Source: Sweltsa coloradensis (Eukaryota > Arthropoda > Insecta > Plecoptera > Chloroperlidae). Taken from it: DNA of 64,000 bases. The stretch lies in the NCBI GenBank assembly GCA_024449915.1, contig JAMZAV010000977.1, positions 62,001 to 126,000 of the forward strand, given 5' to 3'. Below the pieces are notes generated by a model. The model did no database searches. It saw only the letters and a program-made list of their open reading frames with translations, and was not told the origin of the DNA. Both the position numbers and the translations under genes were made by a program. Below are positions 1-11,623 of the stretch, one piece after another. Position 1 is the stretch's first letter. The number at the start of each line of letters is the position of its first letter.

Positions 1-454
1 AGAACTGCCACTTTTTTTTAGCGCAATCGAAAAATCATTTCTCATGAAAATCGCAATTTTACGATTTGTTTCGATTTTTTATAAAACATTCTTCGACTTA
101 TAACACCTACATGCTTTATCCGATTGTTCTGAATTTTTCACAGAACCTTAAGTTTACGAATTTATATATTCGTGTGAAATTTGAGCGTCATCAAAAAATT
201 ATTTCTTAAGAAAATCGCAATTTTACGATTTTTCGATTTTAAAACATTTCTTCGACTTATAACACCGACATGCTTTATCCGATTATAATGTTTTCACAGA
301 ACCTTAATTTTATAAATTTATATATTGGTGTGACATTTGAGCGCAATCGAAAAATAATTTTTCATGAAAATCGCAATTTTACGCTTTTTTTCGTTTCAAA
401 AAAATTACGCTCATCCAACAACGCGCCTGAAAAAGCGTTTGCGAAGCTTCCTAG
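1..454 (-). repeat. AT-rich repeat family A, copy 1 (left-truncated by the window)
   Basis: The interior repeats a block of roughly 170 bp built on 'gagcgcaatcgaaaaatta', 'atgaaaatcgcaattttacg' and 'cacagaaccttaa'. The right end reads 'ttacgctcatccaacaacg' and finishes near 'gcgaagcttcctag'. The same ends and interior recur at 9.2, 15.2, 16.8, 17.5 and 51.3 kb in both orientations. Both termini carry the motif ggatgagcgta in inverted orientation, which suggests a non-autonomous DNA transposon. No coding sequence is seen and the superfamily is not recognised. Confidence 0.75.
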
Positions 455-479
455 TGTAGGGGCTTAATATGACCTCTGG

Positions 480-795
480 TTGCAGATTGAAAGTTTTCAA
501 GAGCTACATTCCAAGATGGCAGACAACATGGAATCAAAGATTGAAAGTTGTCAAGAGCTGCATTCCAAGATGGTTGACAACATGGAATCAAAGATTGAAA
601 GTTGTCAAGAGCAGCATTCCAAGATGGCTGACAACATGGAATCAAAGAAGTTGCCGGTGGATATTTACAAACGACGAAATCGTTTTGAACCTGGCAAGTT
701 TTGTCGAAAACTCAACGCAAAAAATGTTAAAATCATTGCAATTGTATTAGTTTTTGTTTGTGTTGTGTGCAATGTATTTAGTCTTTCTCAAGATG
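480..795 (+). CDS. CASD1: CASD1-like gene 1, exon 1 (N-terminus and signal anchor)
   Basis: The exon encodes a basic cytosolic N-terminus followed by a hydrophobic helix (IIAIVLVFVCVVCNVFSL), the expected type II signal anchor of CASD1, which holds the catalytic domain in the Golgi lumen. It ends at 795 before gtaagt, splitting a Gly codon (phase 1) that exon 2 completes exactly. The true start is uncertain. The frame opens after a stop at 465-467, and in-frame ATGs lie at 516 and in the later repeat units. A possible acceptor (ttgcag) at 480-485 means the 5' end could instead be an internal exon. The N-terminus is longer than in vertebrate CASD1 because of three 18-codon repeats. Confidence 0.72.
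486..647 (+). repeat. In-frame 54-bp tandem repeat, three units
   Basis: Three units of exactly 54 bp (486-539, 540-593, 594-647) each encode an 18-residue stretch of the form IES(C/F)QE(L/Q)HSKM(A/V)DNMESK. Unit length is a multiple of three, so the CASD1 frame is kept. The peptide is polar and probably helical. Whether it is translated depends on which ATG is used. Confidence 0.85.
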
Positions 796-1261
796 GTAAG
801 TAAATATTATATATTTTATATGTATTGCCTTAAAGGCGTGTTACATAGGGATATGAAGCCCCTTTAATATTGTAGCCGACCTGTATAGTTACATTTTCAG
901 TATGAATATATTATACATCATAATAATATAATAAATTATTCTAATACAATTGACCAAATATTGCTACAAACTCTAGTTTAAATGCAAATAGTTGTGCTAA
1001 GCTTTTACTTATTTTCAAAACAAAACACTGATAAAACTGATATTAGCCTAACCTATAAGATAATATGACAGCCATAGTAGATATAAATTATGCTTATACA
1101 AGATAATTATCCTTTATTAATTAGGCCCTATACCAGTTCTCACACTAATACATAATGTGTTATTCAAATACTAATTGTTGCCCTAAATTCGGATACCTAC
1201 TGTTACTGATAATAAGCCAAATGCCAATACTAATAACAATACAGCAGTAAGAAGATACTCC

Positions 1262-1650
1262 TTAAATAGTGCGTCGGGGGCGTCGCGACGCCCTTCAACG
1301 TTAAAAAAAGATGCATTATTGTTTAGCTCGTGGGGTGATAGAATATTGCGGTGGACTGTATTCTATTAAGAAGTAGTAAACAAGGTTTTTGCACCCACCT
1401 TGCAGGTCCTGGTACGCTTCAGAAGACGTCGGGGGCGTCGAGACGCCCTATAACGGGTTTTTTTTTAAAGGAGGGATGATTTTTTATCTCGTGTACCTTT
1501 TGTGATGGAGTATTGCGGTAAACTGTTATCTATTAAGTAATAGTTTACACGTCTTTATCACCTTCCTTGCTGGTCTTAGTGTGCTGCAAAGGGCGTTGAG
1601 AGCGTCGTTACGCCTTGCACAGATTGTCCACAATCACGATTGCGCATGAC
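1262..1650 (+). repeat. Degenerate ~160-bp tandem repeat with GC-rich core
   Basis: The core 'gtcgggggcgtcgagacgcc' (or gcgacgccc variants) occurs near 1269, 1428 and 1580. Similar spacers containing 'tattgcggt' and 'ttctattaag' separate the copies. A related gcgtcgcgacgcc core appears alone near 35920. No coding potential is seen. Confidence 0.55.
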
Positions 1651-3453
1651 ACGAAATATTCTCTGGCCCACTCACTTATTTAGTTGGAAGGTTTAATAGA
1701 GCAAGTATTTACTTTTAATGCATTATAACAATAAACTAAAGTAGGTGAAGGAAGTTTCACATATTTATAGTTCCAGATTTGAACCATAGATGGTGTTTAT
1801 TAAGGAAGCAAGAACTATTTTATGAAGTGCAGCCGTTGGAGGTGACCATGCTTTGGAGCAAATAATCAGATCACTAAAGGTAGAAGATGGACTCCTAAAT
1901 TTTATGACAACAGCAAGAACAATAAAACGTGAAGTGATGAATCCATGGCTTTTAATTATAATAAGTCGCCACATATTATAACAACCAAACTCTTATGCCT
2001 ACGAGCTCTTATCGTATAAGTCTAAATAAACGGTACAATTTGAATGGTTTGAAGACGACATGGGAAACTAGGGCGTGTCAATCAGATAGGTCACAGTGCG
2101 CCGCCTGTAATATTGTTAGAAAATAAATAGAATGGGAAGATTTTTATGTTGAGTTTTAAATAATAAAATTAAAAATTAAAAATTAAATTAGTCCGAAAGT
2201 AGGGCATAGGTAAATTTATGAATCAATTCAAGCCAATATGTTGCGTGGGCCTATATCGTTTTCCTCTAAGAAAACTCCTTTAGAGCACATGATTTAACTG
2301 ATATCACAGAAATGTAATGTTGAGATTTGTGAATTGTTTCAAATGCCAAAATACACATTCCAAATACAATTAATATTTTGGCCAACGCGTGTTTCTTCCT
2401 TTGGAACGAACGAAACACTTACGAATTACAAAAAGGTGTATGCCACCTATATAATTTGATTTATTGAATGCATACCGAGTTGAAAATAGCAATACACTTG
2501 ATTTGTTTATTAAATAAGTCCATCTTTCATGCATCCAACTTCAATGTATATTTTAATGATATCATGCACTTATTCACCTTGTCTATTTAAATTTTAAATT
2601 TGGTGGATTAGGCTAAGTTGTTTACCACCATTGATATATTAATTATTATCTATTCTAAATCGAAATACACTGTGTATGTCACAGTAAAGCCAGTGATTTA
2701 TATATTGTCAATATAATATTTGACAACATGCAACAAGACAATTGTAATATGCTATGCTGTGTGTAGGCCTATATGACAATTTTCGTTAAAATACAATTGG
2801 TTTAATTAACTGTCGTGAAATTCTGCATATTTAACAATAAAACGCCTATTAGAAATTAAATTATAGTATTATCCACATGAAACATAAAATATATGAACGT
2901 ATATGTTGTAGAAATAGCTAAATACTACGCAGAATAAATGACAGAGAGGCATAAGCTGGGCGGCGCGGCAATGCTACGAATTCTGATCAACCAAACTCTA
3001 GTTCAACAAGTTCACACCAGACCGCGAACTCGAGCGCTGCGCTTCCCAATAGCACTAACTCGCGGCAAGCATGCAATACACAGCTGCAGTACGAGCATAC
3101 ATACAGCGCAGATGGTTGCACTGTAAGATAGTAATTGAGATAACTTTTTCTTTTTTTGTGCTGGATGTGAGCCAGACTCGAAGGGGTCTGATGGTTTTAT
3201 GCCCGCCATTTCCCTTATGTCACAGCGTGGTCTGGTCTCACGAACCGGCAAGGCTTGGTCTAGTTTAGGCCTAATCCTAGGGCGTTATTTCTCTTCGTAT
3301 CCCACTTCTGACACCAACTTATATTAGGGATGGTGGTGGATGTATTACAAAGGTTTAATACGGAACACATTGTACTTTGTATGAGGATTTAATGAACGTT
3401 ACGGTTAATAACTAAACTTGCAGAGCAGATGTCTGCAAACATGTCAGTAAACA

Positions 3454-3690
3454 TCAAAGGGCCCAAGACTGATCCTTGAGGGATGCAAATAGATATTGTA
3501 ACCAAAGTGGAGGTCGGGTTATCGTAGTCAACTTGCTGACATCGATTTGACTATATGAAGAGAACCATGGAATTGCGAGAACCGCCACGCGAATATTTGT
3601 AAGTTTAGCAAGAAGCAACTCGTGATGCACGCAATCAAAGGCTTTACTAAAATCAAACAAGGTTAAACGTGTCATCTATTTTTTTGTCCA
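3454..3690 (-). pseudogene. Reverse transcriptase fragment (non-LTR retrotransposon)
   Basis: The minus-strand translation contains the RT palm motif A region 'LFDFSKAFDCVHHELLLAKL', typical of Jockey/CR1-type LINEs. Only about 70 residues remain and the flanking RT motifs are not in frame, so this is a dead fragment within intron 1. Confidence 0.75.
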
Positions 3691-4318
3691 TTTCAAACCT
3701 AATTTCATTATGTTACTTTAATGAGTTTTTTGGTTATGTTGTGCCCTTTTCGAAAACCAGATTGAAAAGTGTTAAGCACATTACGAGTGGAGGGAAAGGC
3801 TTGAAGTTGGTTATTTACGATTTTTACGAGAATTTTACTTGGCACACGGAGGAAATCATCCGAAATCTGAAATCACTGCATGACACGGGATTTGATACTT
3901 TTGGTAGAGAGGGAGATTGAGAATGAGAGAGAGGGAGAGAGAGAAAAAGTTTACGGAAGGTGTTTAATGCCAAAACACTGCCAAATACGTGCTTATACAT
4001 AGTGACATTTAGTCCGGACAGTACTTTACAAATGCATATTATATAAACATAACTCGACCGAAAATAATGCGACAGAAGTTGACAGAGAAGATGCATAATG
4101 TGTAACAGAGTAGGATTCAGACAATCACCCTGCAAATTGTATGTAAGCCTATTTTTTATAACAAAATTACATTAGTTGGTCTTAAACCACAAACAATTTA
4201 CTTAGCGTTTAAATTTAACTTCTTGCACTAAATACTTTTCTAAGATCCCGTTTATATAATTAGCATTGATGCAAGTTACAACGCGGGTTGATATAAGCAT
4301 TATATCCCTATATTCCAG

Positions 4319-4668
4319 GCATGGAGTCCTGTACATCTCTCCTGTCTTCCGGGTCGTACAGAGGGGAGAAGGAATGGCAGCCAACAGGATGTATGATGCA
4401 CAACTACACCAGATCACAAGCAAAGAACTGTATGCGATACGTCAGTAACAAAGTGGAGCCCGTTCACTTTGTCTTTAGTGGTGACTCCCGAGTTGGTGAT
4501 CAGTACATGACTTTCGTACGATACCTAAATCCCAGTGCCAATTTTACACCTTCTCATTCTGACACCGAACAGAGAACTTATGTGCATGGCCCAAGCCGTT
4601 TAAGGGTCGACTTCATTTGGTGCAATTTTGCGTTCGACTTATTAATAAAAAACTTGCAAATTTGGAAG
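4319..4668 (+). CDS. CASD1: CASD1-like gene 1, exon 2 (SGNH block I, catalytic Ser)
   Basis: The exon starts after tattccag and completes the Gly split by exon 1. It encodes SCTSLLSSG...GEKEWQP...CMMH, the conserved start of the CASD1 luminal domain, then VFSGDSRVGDQ. The Ser of GDS (codon 4486-4488) corresponds to the SGNH nucleophile, which forms the acyl-enzyme in CASD1. The segment VDFIW near the end also matches the family. The exon ends at 4668 (AAG before gtaaag) in phase 0. The ATG at 4321 is internal to the protein and is not a start. Confidence 0.93.
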
Positions 4669-4978
4669 GTAAAGAGATATCAATTAATATCTATTATTTT
4701 ATATTTTTGTAACGTGCATATTCATATTTTCATTTGTAGCCCTTGAACATTTATTTCGCAACATGTTGAGGTATTTATTCTCCTTATTTACATATTTTTT
4801 AAAAGTTGGTTAAAAGAGCTCAAGACAACACTTTATTATACAAAATATCTACATTTTAAAAACATGTCTTGTACAAAACTTTAAAAGTACTATTGATCGT
4901 AACGATAACAACACATTTATTGCTGTTCATTTTAAAATAATAGTATCATACTTAAGCTCATGGTGTTTTGTGTTGAAG

Positions 4979-5230
4979 AATGAAGACCATTACCCAACCG
5001 TTATCATAGCTGGCATCGGTCTCCACCACTTGAAGCGCCGTCTTGAGTCCGCCCTGGAGAACTACACTGAGAACATTCAAACTCTAGCCAGGAGTCTCAA
5101 CAAGCTTCCCAGGACGAGGACAAGAGTCCTGTGGAAGCTACAGGAAACTCTGGATACGGAAGCGCTGGGTCCAGAGAGGTGGATGTTCACAGACAGGAGA
5201 CTCGATAGATACAACGAGGCGGCTGTAGAG
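4979..5230 (+). CDS. CASD1: CASD1-like gene 1, exon 3 (SGNH core)
   Basis: The exon begins in phase 0 after ttgaag and encodes HYPTVIIAGIG, the beta-strand block equivalent to VIVAGAATW of vertebrate CASD1. It continues through a helical stretch with VLWKLQE to DRYNEAAVE, matching the family YNEAAV motif. It ends at 5230 before gtgatg, phase 0. Reading past this point gives a short non-conserved tail and a stop, which supports the donor. Confidence 0.92.
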
Positions 5231-6782
5231 GTGATGCCGTCATTCAAATTTAAAAAATTATTAAATAAAAGTTTACAAATTTTTGCTTGTTTGAGTCGGT
5301 TTTAATTTCTCTATTCAAATATTCAATTAAATAAATATTAGGTGTATGGAATGAAACTTGGTGTTTTGGAAATATCAAATCTACTTTCTTATTAATTTTC
5401 AGGTCGTGCACATAAAAAATTGCAAATTCAATATATTTTGAAAGCACAATGCTGCCTCTTCTTATGGGGACTCAACGGCTGTGAGCCTTCCGTACAATCG
5501 TAATCACCATTTGTTGTGTGAATTTAACACAGCCAAACTGGGAAACATTTGTACGCTTATTTTACGGGAAAATAAATTTGTGGTTAATTCAATTAACGGG
5601 AAAGTAGCACGAACTTAATTTTGGGACTATTTCTTTTAAAATTATACTTGCATAGTTTATATGTTATACTTCTGTTGGCATTTTGTATGTGCTACGCGTT
5701 TGTCAACAACAATTAGTGAGACATAAGTAATTCTTCAATTATTTACTTAATTAATCGGCAAGTTATAGGAATTTTGTTTTTAAACATGACATTTTTGATA
5801 GATTGGCATAATGTCAGTAAAGTAGTGTATTTTTTATGACGATCGATCGAGTTCTAGGTATACATAACAATACATATGTCAAAAGTGGGATATTTTAACT
5901 AAAATTTAATTAATTCTGTGATTAATTAATTTAATTAATTAATTTTTTCATTACATTTATTCGTCTTAAAACAAGCTTTAAAATAATACCAATTTCGACC
6001 ATATTGTGTTAATTTTACACAATAAATTGAGATTATTGTCATTATTTTGAATTAATTGAATTAATTTATAGGAAAGTGATTGGAATTAATTTTTGGAAAC
6101 AATATTTTTTGGTTTGTTGTGGTCATTTTGTTCTAGTGTGATACACTAGGTGACTTTGGTACGTGATCAAGAAACTTTTAATTGGGATTTAAATAATGCT
6201 TAATTTCATCAAATAATTAAACAATAAGTTACAGGAATTTTGTTTTAAGACTTAAAATTTTGGATTTATTAGCGTTATTTAAGTATAGCCTGAAAATTTT
6301 ATGACAATTTGGCTAGTTCTACCTATACATAATCATAAATATAACAAAAAGTGCTATAATTGCAATACATTGTAGTAATTTATAAATATAATGGAAACTA
6401 TTTACTTACTGTAAAATTACATTTTTTATAGAGCATAAAAAACTCATTAAAACAGTATCTGAATGATCCAAATCCGATGATTACTTCTAGGGTTACAGAT
6501 ATTTTAAGAATTATTTTGGCGACCATCTTGAGGGCGCCATGACAGGTGACTTATTTGCTACCATGCGTGTCCCCCGTGAAAATAACATTCTAAAATATGT
6601 CTTTTACCAGCTCCTAAATTTTGGTGCTGGTTTCCAGATTTGAAATTTTTCTTTTAGTTTAAGCAGCTTGTTTCACGGACTATAAAGAGTAGCAGAAGAG
6701 GTGGTTGGTAGCAAACATTTGATTATTTATTTGTTTTGGTTATCGTTTGTATACACACAGCTACAATGACAATTAATTAAAC
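5231..6782 (+). other. Intron 3, AT-rich part
   Basis: The sequence is strongly AT-rich with repeated 'attaattaattaa' strings. Two diverged stretches near 5760 and 6220 share 'caagttataggaattttgttt'-like wording, hinting at an old internal duplication. No gene is seen. Confidence 0.6.
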
Positions 6783-6842
6783 ACTGAAAATCAGTTATAT
6801 AACTGAGTGGGTAGACTCTAAATAAAATTTATTTATTTAATC
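6783..6842 (+). repeat. SINE 3' end only
   Basis: This short copy of the SINE tail has 'aatcagttatataactgag', 'gggtagactctaaataaaat' and (ttta)n. It is the same 3' module found at 7.3, 7.9, 10.9 and 31.1 kb. Confidence 0.7.
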
Positions 6843-6906
6843 TAATATTGAGACACGTTGGACTCCATAACAGACAAAGGATGAAGTATTATATTATTAG
6901 TATTGT

Positions 6907-7336
6907 GTCGCTCGTTGGTTTTGTGGTTAGCGTATCTGCTTCTAATGCAGAAGGTCCAGGGTTCGATTCCCGCTAAAGTCAGAAGTTTTTTAACTGCTGA
7001 TTTGGACTTAAGTCCATCAGTTCCTGTCTAAGGAGGTTGTAAACGTTGACTTTGGAGCCGTCCTAGCAACGAAGCACATAATAAATTCAGAGTTTTTCTG
7101 AATCGGCCTTGTTGATTCTGGCGTTGATCCGCGGGTGTTAGCACTGTCCACACCACTGATTGTTATATTTCCTTTTAAAAATATCGACATTTGGTTGGTT
7201 ATTGCTCACTCGTCGATTGCGTCGGGGCCTACAGGGTTGGCTTGGTCGCTTTGATTTATTGTCCCCCACTGAAAATCAGTTATATAACTGAGTGGGTATA
7301 CTCTAAATACAATTTATTTTATTTTTATTTTATTTA
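6907..7336 (+). mobile_element. tRNA-derived SINE, full-length copy
   Basis: The 5' part resembles a tRNA. It has an A-box-like 'tgtggttagcg', an anticodon arm ctgc-ttctaat-gcag with anticodon TCT (Arg), and a B box 'ggttcgattcc'. A body of about 300 bp follows, then the tail 'gttatataactgagtgggta' and an (attt)-rich end. The acceptor stem and body are not tRNA-like, so this is a SINE head rather than a tRNA gene. An inverted copy lies about 540 bp downstream. Confidence 0.85.
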
Positions 7337-7870
7337 AGCCAGTGACAGAGAGAACATTCAGTTTTGTCTTATGCCTATGATGGTTAGGAGAAGGTGTATG
7401 ACCACTTACGAAGAAGTGTCACCAGTTGTATCGTCATTCGTGAGCCTGTAGTGTCAATGGATGCGTATCATCCAGAAAGAGGGTCTTCTCTGGTGGGAAG
7501 AGCCTTACCTTCTAGACTGCAGTTGCTTCTACCCATGCATTTAGTGCAAATGGTTTTAACAAACCTCCGTACTTCTCCAATGGGAGGGTATCTTGACTTT
7601 CAGAAGACTCTAGCCTTGTTTGTTTGCCGACCTTGTGTACACTCAAAGTGCCAGTGTAAGCACTTGACACTAGCTATTGGCGCATGTGAATACTAAGAGT
7701 GTGACACTGAAGAAAACAAACGAACCTATTGACTAAGTGTAAAGAGAGGTTCGACTGGTCAGAAATAACAACAAATGTAGAAATTTGGTCTATAAATAGG
7801 TGTTTAATTAAAAAAAGATTTTGAATAAAAATTTTATATATCACAAAGAATATATTGATAATAAAAGTAT
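7337..7870 (+). other. Spacer between inverted SINE copies
   Basis: An unrecognised 100-codon ORF (7394-7696, +) lies here. It contains several Cys and His residues near its end but no domain that I can name. It may be part of another repeat. Nothing else is seen. Confidence 0.4.
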
Positions 7871-8250
7871 TAAGAGTCTACCCACTCAGTCATATAAATG
7901 ATTTCAGTGGGGGACATTAAGCGAAAGCGACCAAGCCAACCCTGTAGGCCTCGCCGCAAACGACGAGTGAAGGATAACCAACCAAATATTTATAGGAAAT
8001 ATTATTTTATAGGAAATATAGCAATCAGTGGTATGGACCGTGCAAACACCCGCGGATCAACGCCAGAATCAACAAGGCCGATTCAGAACAACTTTGAATT
8101 TATTATATGCCTCGTTGCTAGGACGGCTCCAAAGTCAACGTTTACTATGAATTCCTAACCCAAGAACTCTTCTGCCTAGCAGCGGGAATCGAACCCTGGA
8201 CCTTCTGCATTGGAAGCAGAGACACTTACCACAAGACCTACGAGCAGCAG
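7871..8250 (-). mobile_element. tRNA-derived SINE, inverted copy
   Basis: The reverse complement of the SINE at 6.9 kb. The tail module comes first ('gagtctacccactcagt', 'cagtgggggacatt'), then the body, then the inverted B box 'ggaatcgaaccc' and anticodon arm 'ctgcattggaagcag'. With the + copy it can form a long hairpin in CASD1 intron 3. Confidence 0.83.
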
Positions 8251-8277
8251 TGTTTTGTCCAATAAACACTTATTTGA

Positions 8278-8851
8278 GGCTATTCGACCGCGTTTTTCTA
8301 TTTTCCAAAATATGCGACCAAGTCAAAATAAAGTGAATGGCTTTGAAACTTGGCTATATTAGAACAATCATAAATATTTTATCCAAATTTTTCTGATCCG
8401 GTACACGGCCAATATAGCCATCTCAAAATAATTTCCAACTTCAATTTGCCAAGGCACACCATTCAACGTAGGGTGTTGTGTTTTTGTGACATTAATTTTT
8501 AACTGTTTTTCTATGCACTGACTGAGAGAAAAAAGATTTTTTTGACAATTGTCTTTCCTGCGAATTTTTCGTTTGGCGGTATTTTTTTTTTTTACCGATT
8601 TGTACCACCAAACAGAAAAATTCGTAGGAAAAACAATTGTTAAAAAAAGTATTCTTTCTCTCAGTCAGCCTATAGAAAACCAGTTGAAAATTTATGTCAC
8701 AAAAACACAACACCCTTCGTTGAAAGATGTGCCTTGGCAAATTGAAGTTTGAAATTATTTTGAGATGGCAATATATTTGGCCGTGTACCGGATTAAAAAA
8801 ATTTGAAATTTTCTAAAATGAAAAAAAATAGAAAAACGCAGTCGAATAGCC
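8278..8851. mobile_element. Foldback (near-complete palindrome) element
   Basis: Arms of about 280 bp are inverted copies of each other. 'ggctattcgaccgcg' at the left is matched by 'cgcagtcgaatagcc' at the right, and the 'ggtacacggccaatatag' block is mirrored near 8765-8795. The centre lies near 8565-8590. It has no coding capacity of its own; the paired short ORFs are mirror images. Confidence 0.85.
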
Positions 8852-9017
8852 TTAATAAATAAATACCTGTTCTACTAGTTTCTTTTATCTATTGAAATAT
8901 GGTTTAGTCTTTGTCCATGTTGCGGCAGTATAAAAACACTTGCTCCCTCTGCTCAGGTTCCACTGCTCCACAGCCGTGTACTAATTACTGAACATAATAC
9001 ATAAACTAAATTTTCAG

Positions 9018-9137
9018 GTGTTAAAAAACACTTCTGTCCTGATGTGGTCAAGCTCACGACTTCTCTTCCATGAAAATATGAAAGACAGTCTGGATGGATT
9101 TCACCTCGGACCTCAATCATTGCACACAGACATGCAG
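9018..9137 (+). CDS. CASD1: CASD1-like gene 1, exon 4 (SGNH Asp-His dyad)
   Basis: The exon is exactly 40 codons, phase 0 at both ends, between attttcag and gtatat. It encodes SSRLLFHENMKDSLDGFHL, matching the CASD1 block that supplies the catalytic Asp and His of the SGNH triad (D-G-x-H; Asp codon 9093-9095, His codon 9102-9104). All three catalytic residues are therefore present in gene 1. Confidence 0.93.
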
Positions 9138-9177
9138 GTATATACGAACAGAGGCGTGAATATACTAAGATTTAAAA

Positions 9178-9940
9178 CTAGGAAAACGCTTAAGTCCCGC
9201 CGCGTTGTTGGATGAGCGTAATTGGTGCATTAAGCTGCCATGTGTTATGCGGATTTTCTGTTGTTCTGTGAAAAAATCATTACTAAGTTAAAGATTTTTT
9301 AAAATTTAATTTAAATTGAATAAAAAATAAACTTAATTTTTAATTTTTTTAATTAACTGTAATTTAAAAAAAAGAAAAGTATCGTAAAATTGCGATTTTC
9401 ATAATAAATAATTTTTCGATTGCGCTCAAATTTCACACGAATATATTAATTCATAAATTTAAGGTTCTGTGAAAAAATCATTACAATCGGATAAAGCATG
9501 AAGGTGTTAGTGGTCAAAGAAAGGTTTAAAAAAAGAAAAAACCCGAAAATTTTCGATTTTCATAAGAAATAATTTTTCGATTGCGCTCAAATTTTACAAG
9601 AATATCTAAATTCATAAAATTTTGGTTCTGTGAAAAAATCATAAAAATCGGACGAAGCATGTAGGTGTTCCAAGAAGTTTTTAAAAAATCGAAAAAAATA
9701 GAAAAACTGAGATTTTCATGAGAAACAATTTTTCTATTACGCTCAAAAACGTGACAATTCTAAGTTCAGAGATTTCGAAGGCCTCCATAAAATTTCATTG
9801 TTATTTGAGTATCGGTTAAGCCGGAATTGTGTTAACAAACAGCGAAAAACACACACACAAAAAAAACCTTCTGGATTTTTTTCTCCAGTGTAGTGAAATG
9901 GAATCTTCGCTTCACTCGCTACGCTCGTTACGCTCATCCA
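9178..9940 (+). repeat. Repeat family A, copy 2
   Basis: It begins 'ctaggaaaacgcttaagtcc' followed by 'gttggatgagcgtaa', continues with several ~170-bp AT-rich internal units, and ends 'cttcactcgctacgctcg', 'ttacgctcatcca'. The first 65 bp are almost the exact reverse complement of 51793-51858, showing a well-kept terminal module. It sits 40 bp after the exon 4 donor. Confidence 0.8.
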
Positions 9941-10311
9941 AAAATACTGTTGACTCGAGCATTTTACTGATTTTTTTTTACAGACAGTGTCTTTACAGTA
10001 TGCATGCATAGGGATAGTTACTTACTATATCTACCACTCCAAAATAGCTTTTGTGAAGTGAAAGTTCAGTGCACAATTCAGTGTACCATCGAACTTCACC
10101 AAACATATTGTATCATTTTCAGTCGCTCAGTCATTAAAACTGCGGTGCGACTACTCCTCGCTTCTTTGATAAAAGTTTAAAAAATTATGTTTGTATGTTT
10201 TTGTATTCTAACTAATTTGCTTTCAGCAAATTGAAAGCTTTCTATCTTCACAATGAACAAGTTTTTGATAATGTGTAACTCGGACTTAACCAAATAATTA
10301 TTTTATTTCAG
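9941..10311 (+). other. Intron 4 remainder
   Basis: AT-rich intron sequence ending with the acceptor tttatttcag at 10311. No gene or named repeat is seen. Confidence 0.6.
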
Positions 10312-10433
10312 ATCGCGCTCAACTGGTTCTGTAACGACCAAATGGACTTCATTGATGGAACTTGCTGCTCCAGAAGTTTCTCGTCCATCACAACTTTGGA
10401 AGTATTTATTATTGCCTCGATATTATTTTTAAG
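10312..10433 (+). CDS. CASD1: CASD1-like gene 1, exon 5 (end of luminal domain, first TM)
   Basis: The exon encodes NWFCNDQMDFIDGTCC, equivalent to the family MNVYCNKxxxxDGSCC motif, and then a hydrophobic run (LEVFIIASILFL) that starts the first transmembrane segment of the acyltransferase domain. It ends at 10433 with AG before gtaatc (phase 2). Exon 6 supplies the missing third base. Confidence 0.88.
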
Positions 10434-10786
10434 GTAATCTTTCCTTGTAGTTATCAATTAATTCCAAATGAAATACACTTAATTTGAGGAGAAAATACAC
10501 TGAATTGCTAACTCTGCAAGTATGTACGTTTCAATAATTAAATTTGAGTTCATGCTTGCATACCTTCTAAAACTAATTTTTTAAATTATTTTTTGTGGGG
10601 GGGTAGTTTTTTTAAAAGTATTTCACCTAAATTGTAGGTTTTTCTTAAAATTCTATCTTCTTTTTTGTTTTTAATGCTTTTTCAGATTTTTTTAAATTTA
10701 AGTCTACACATCCGTCTTTACAATAACTGGGAAGCACATATTGAAAATTTGCTTCTAGTTTTTAAAAATTGGATTTTAAGGGATAA

Positions 10787-10952
10787 ATGTTCGCACTGTC
10801 CATACCACTGATTGCTATATTTCCTATTAAAAATATCGATCTTCGGTTGGTTATCGCTCACTCGTCGATTCTGCAGGGTTGGCTTGGTCGCTTTGATTTA
10901 AGTCCCCCACTGAAAATTAGTTATATAACTGAGTGGGAAGACTCTAAATAAA
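10787..10952 (+). repeat. SINE, 5'-truncated copy
   Basis: This is the body and tail of the SINE seen at 6.9 kb ('gcactgtccataccactgat', 'cactgaaaattagttatata', 'gactctaaataaaat'). The tRNA-like head is absent. The tail continues directly into a long (attt)n tract. Confidence 0.8.
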
Positions 10953-11101
<149 letters not shown>

Positions 11102-11623
11102 TCCTTAACAAGTAAGTAGCTGATGAAATAAAAAATACAAAATGTGTTTCCTAGTTTTTGTTACCAATATAAGCCCGAACTTAAAAAGTATCACCTCAGC
11201 TTTTTCTGATGTAAAACTAAAAAGAAGATGCATTTTACAATATCAAAAGCGCAAGGAGAAATGTTACTGAGATACAGCCATTTAAAGTTGTTGGATGATA
11301 TTTAGCCTACATTTTGTTGATGTTACTTTAAAATAGTCATGTAGGCCCCCTAAAGTGTATATATCCTTGAGATACAAAGTGACCATCCGCGGACGAGACC
11401 GGGATCGGTCGTCCCGTCTATTGTCTGCATTTTTCCCTTTCCACCTTTTTTGGCGTGACCGAATTTGGGAGCGAACATGTTTTTTTTCTACCTGCCTCCG
11501 CACATTTCAAATCTATTGTGATAAAAATAATTTATTCAGCGAAATTTTTTTTTTATAATTGCATGTATTTAATAACGTGGTTCAAATGTGTAGCTTGAGT
11601 TATGAAATGTGTTTTTTTCCCTA
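11102..11623 (+). other. Intron 5 spacer
   Basis: No gene is seen. A stretch near 11355-11400 ('ccttgagatacaaagtgacc') is inverted near 11955-11980, so it may belong to the neighbouring foldback element. Confidence 0.45.

Larger units (their letters stand above)
796..4318 (+). other. Intron 1 of CASD1-like gene 1
   Basis: The intron is bounded by gtaagt at 796 and tattccag ending at 4318. Apart from the tandem repeat at 1.26-1.65 kb and a LINE fragment near 3.5 kb, it is AT-rich with no recognisable gene. Short ORFs at 1765-1974 and 2938-3268 show no known motif. Confidence 0.7.

Noticed and set aside
4321..4746. A separate gene starting at 4321
   Set aside because: The Met is internal to the CASD1 protein. 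The acceptor at 4318 and the split Gly codon join it to exon 1.
6911..6983. A tRNA-Arg (TCT) gene
   Set aside because: A and B boxes and an anticodon arm are present, but the acceptor stem does not close. The sequence continues into a repeated ~300-bp body with other copies, so it is a SINE head.
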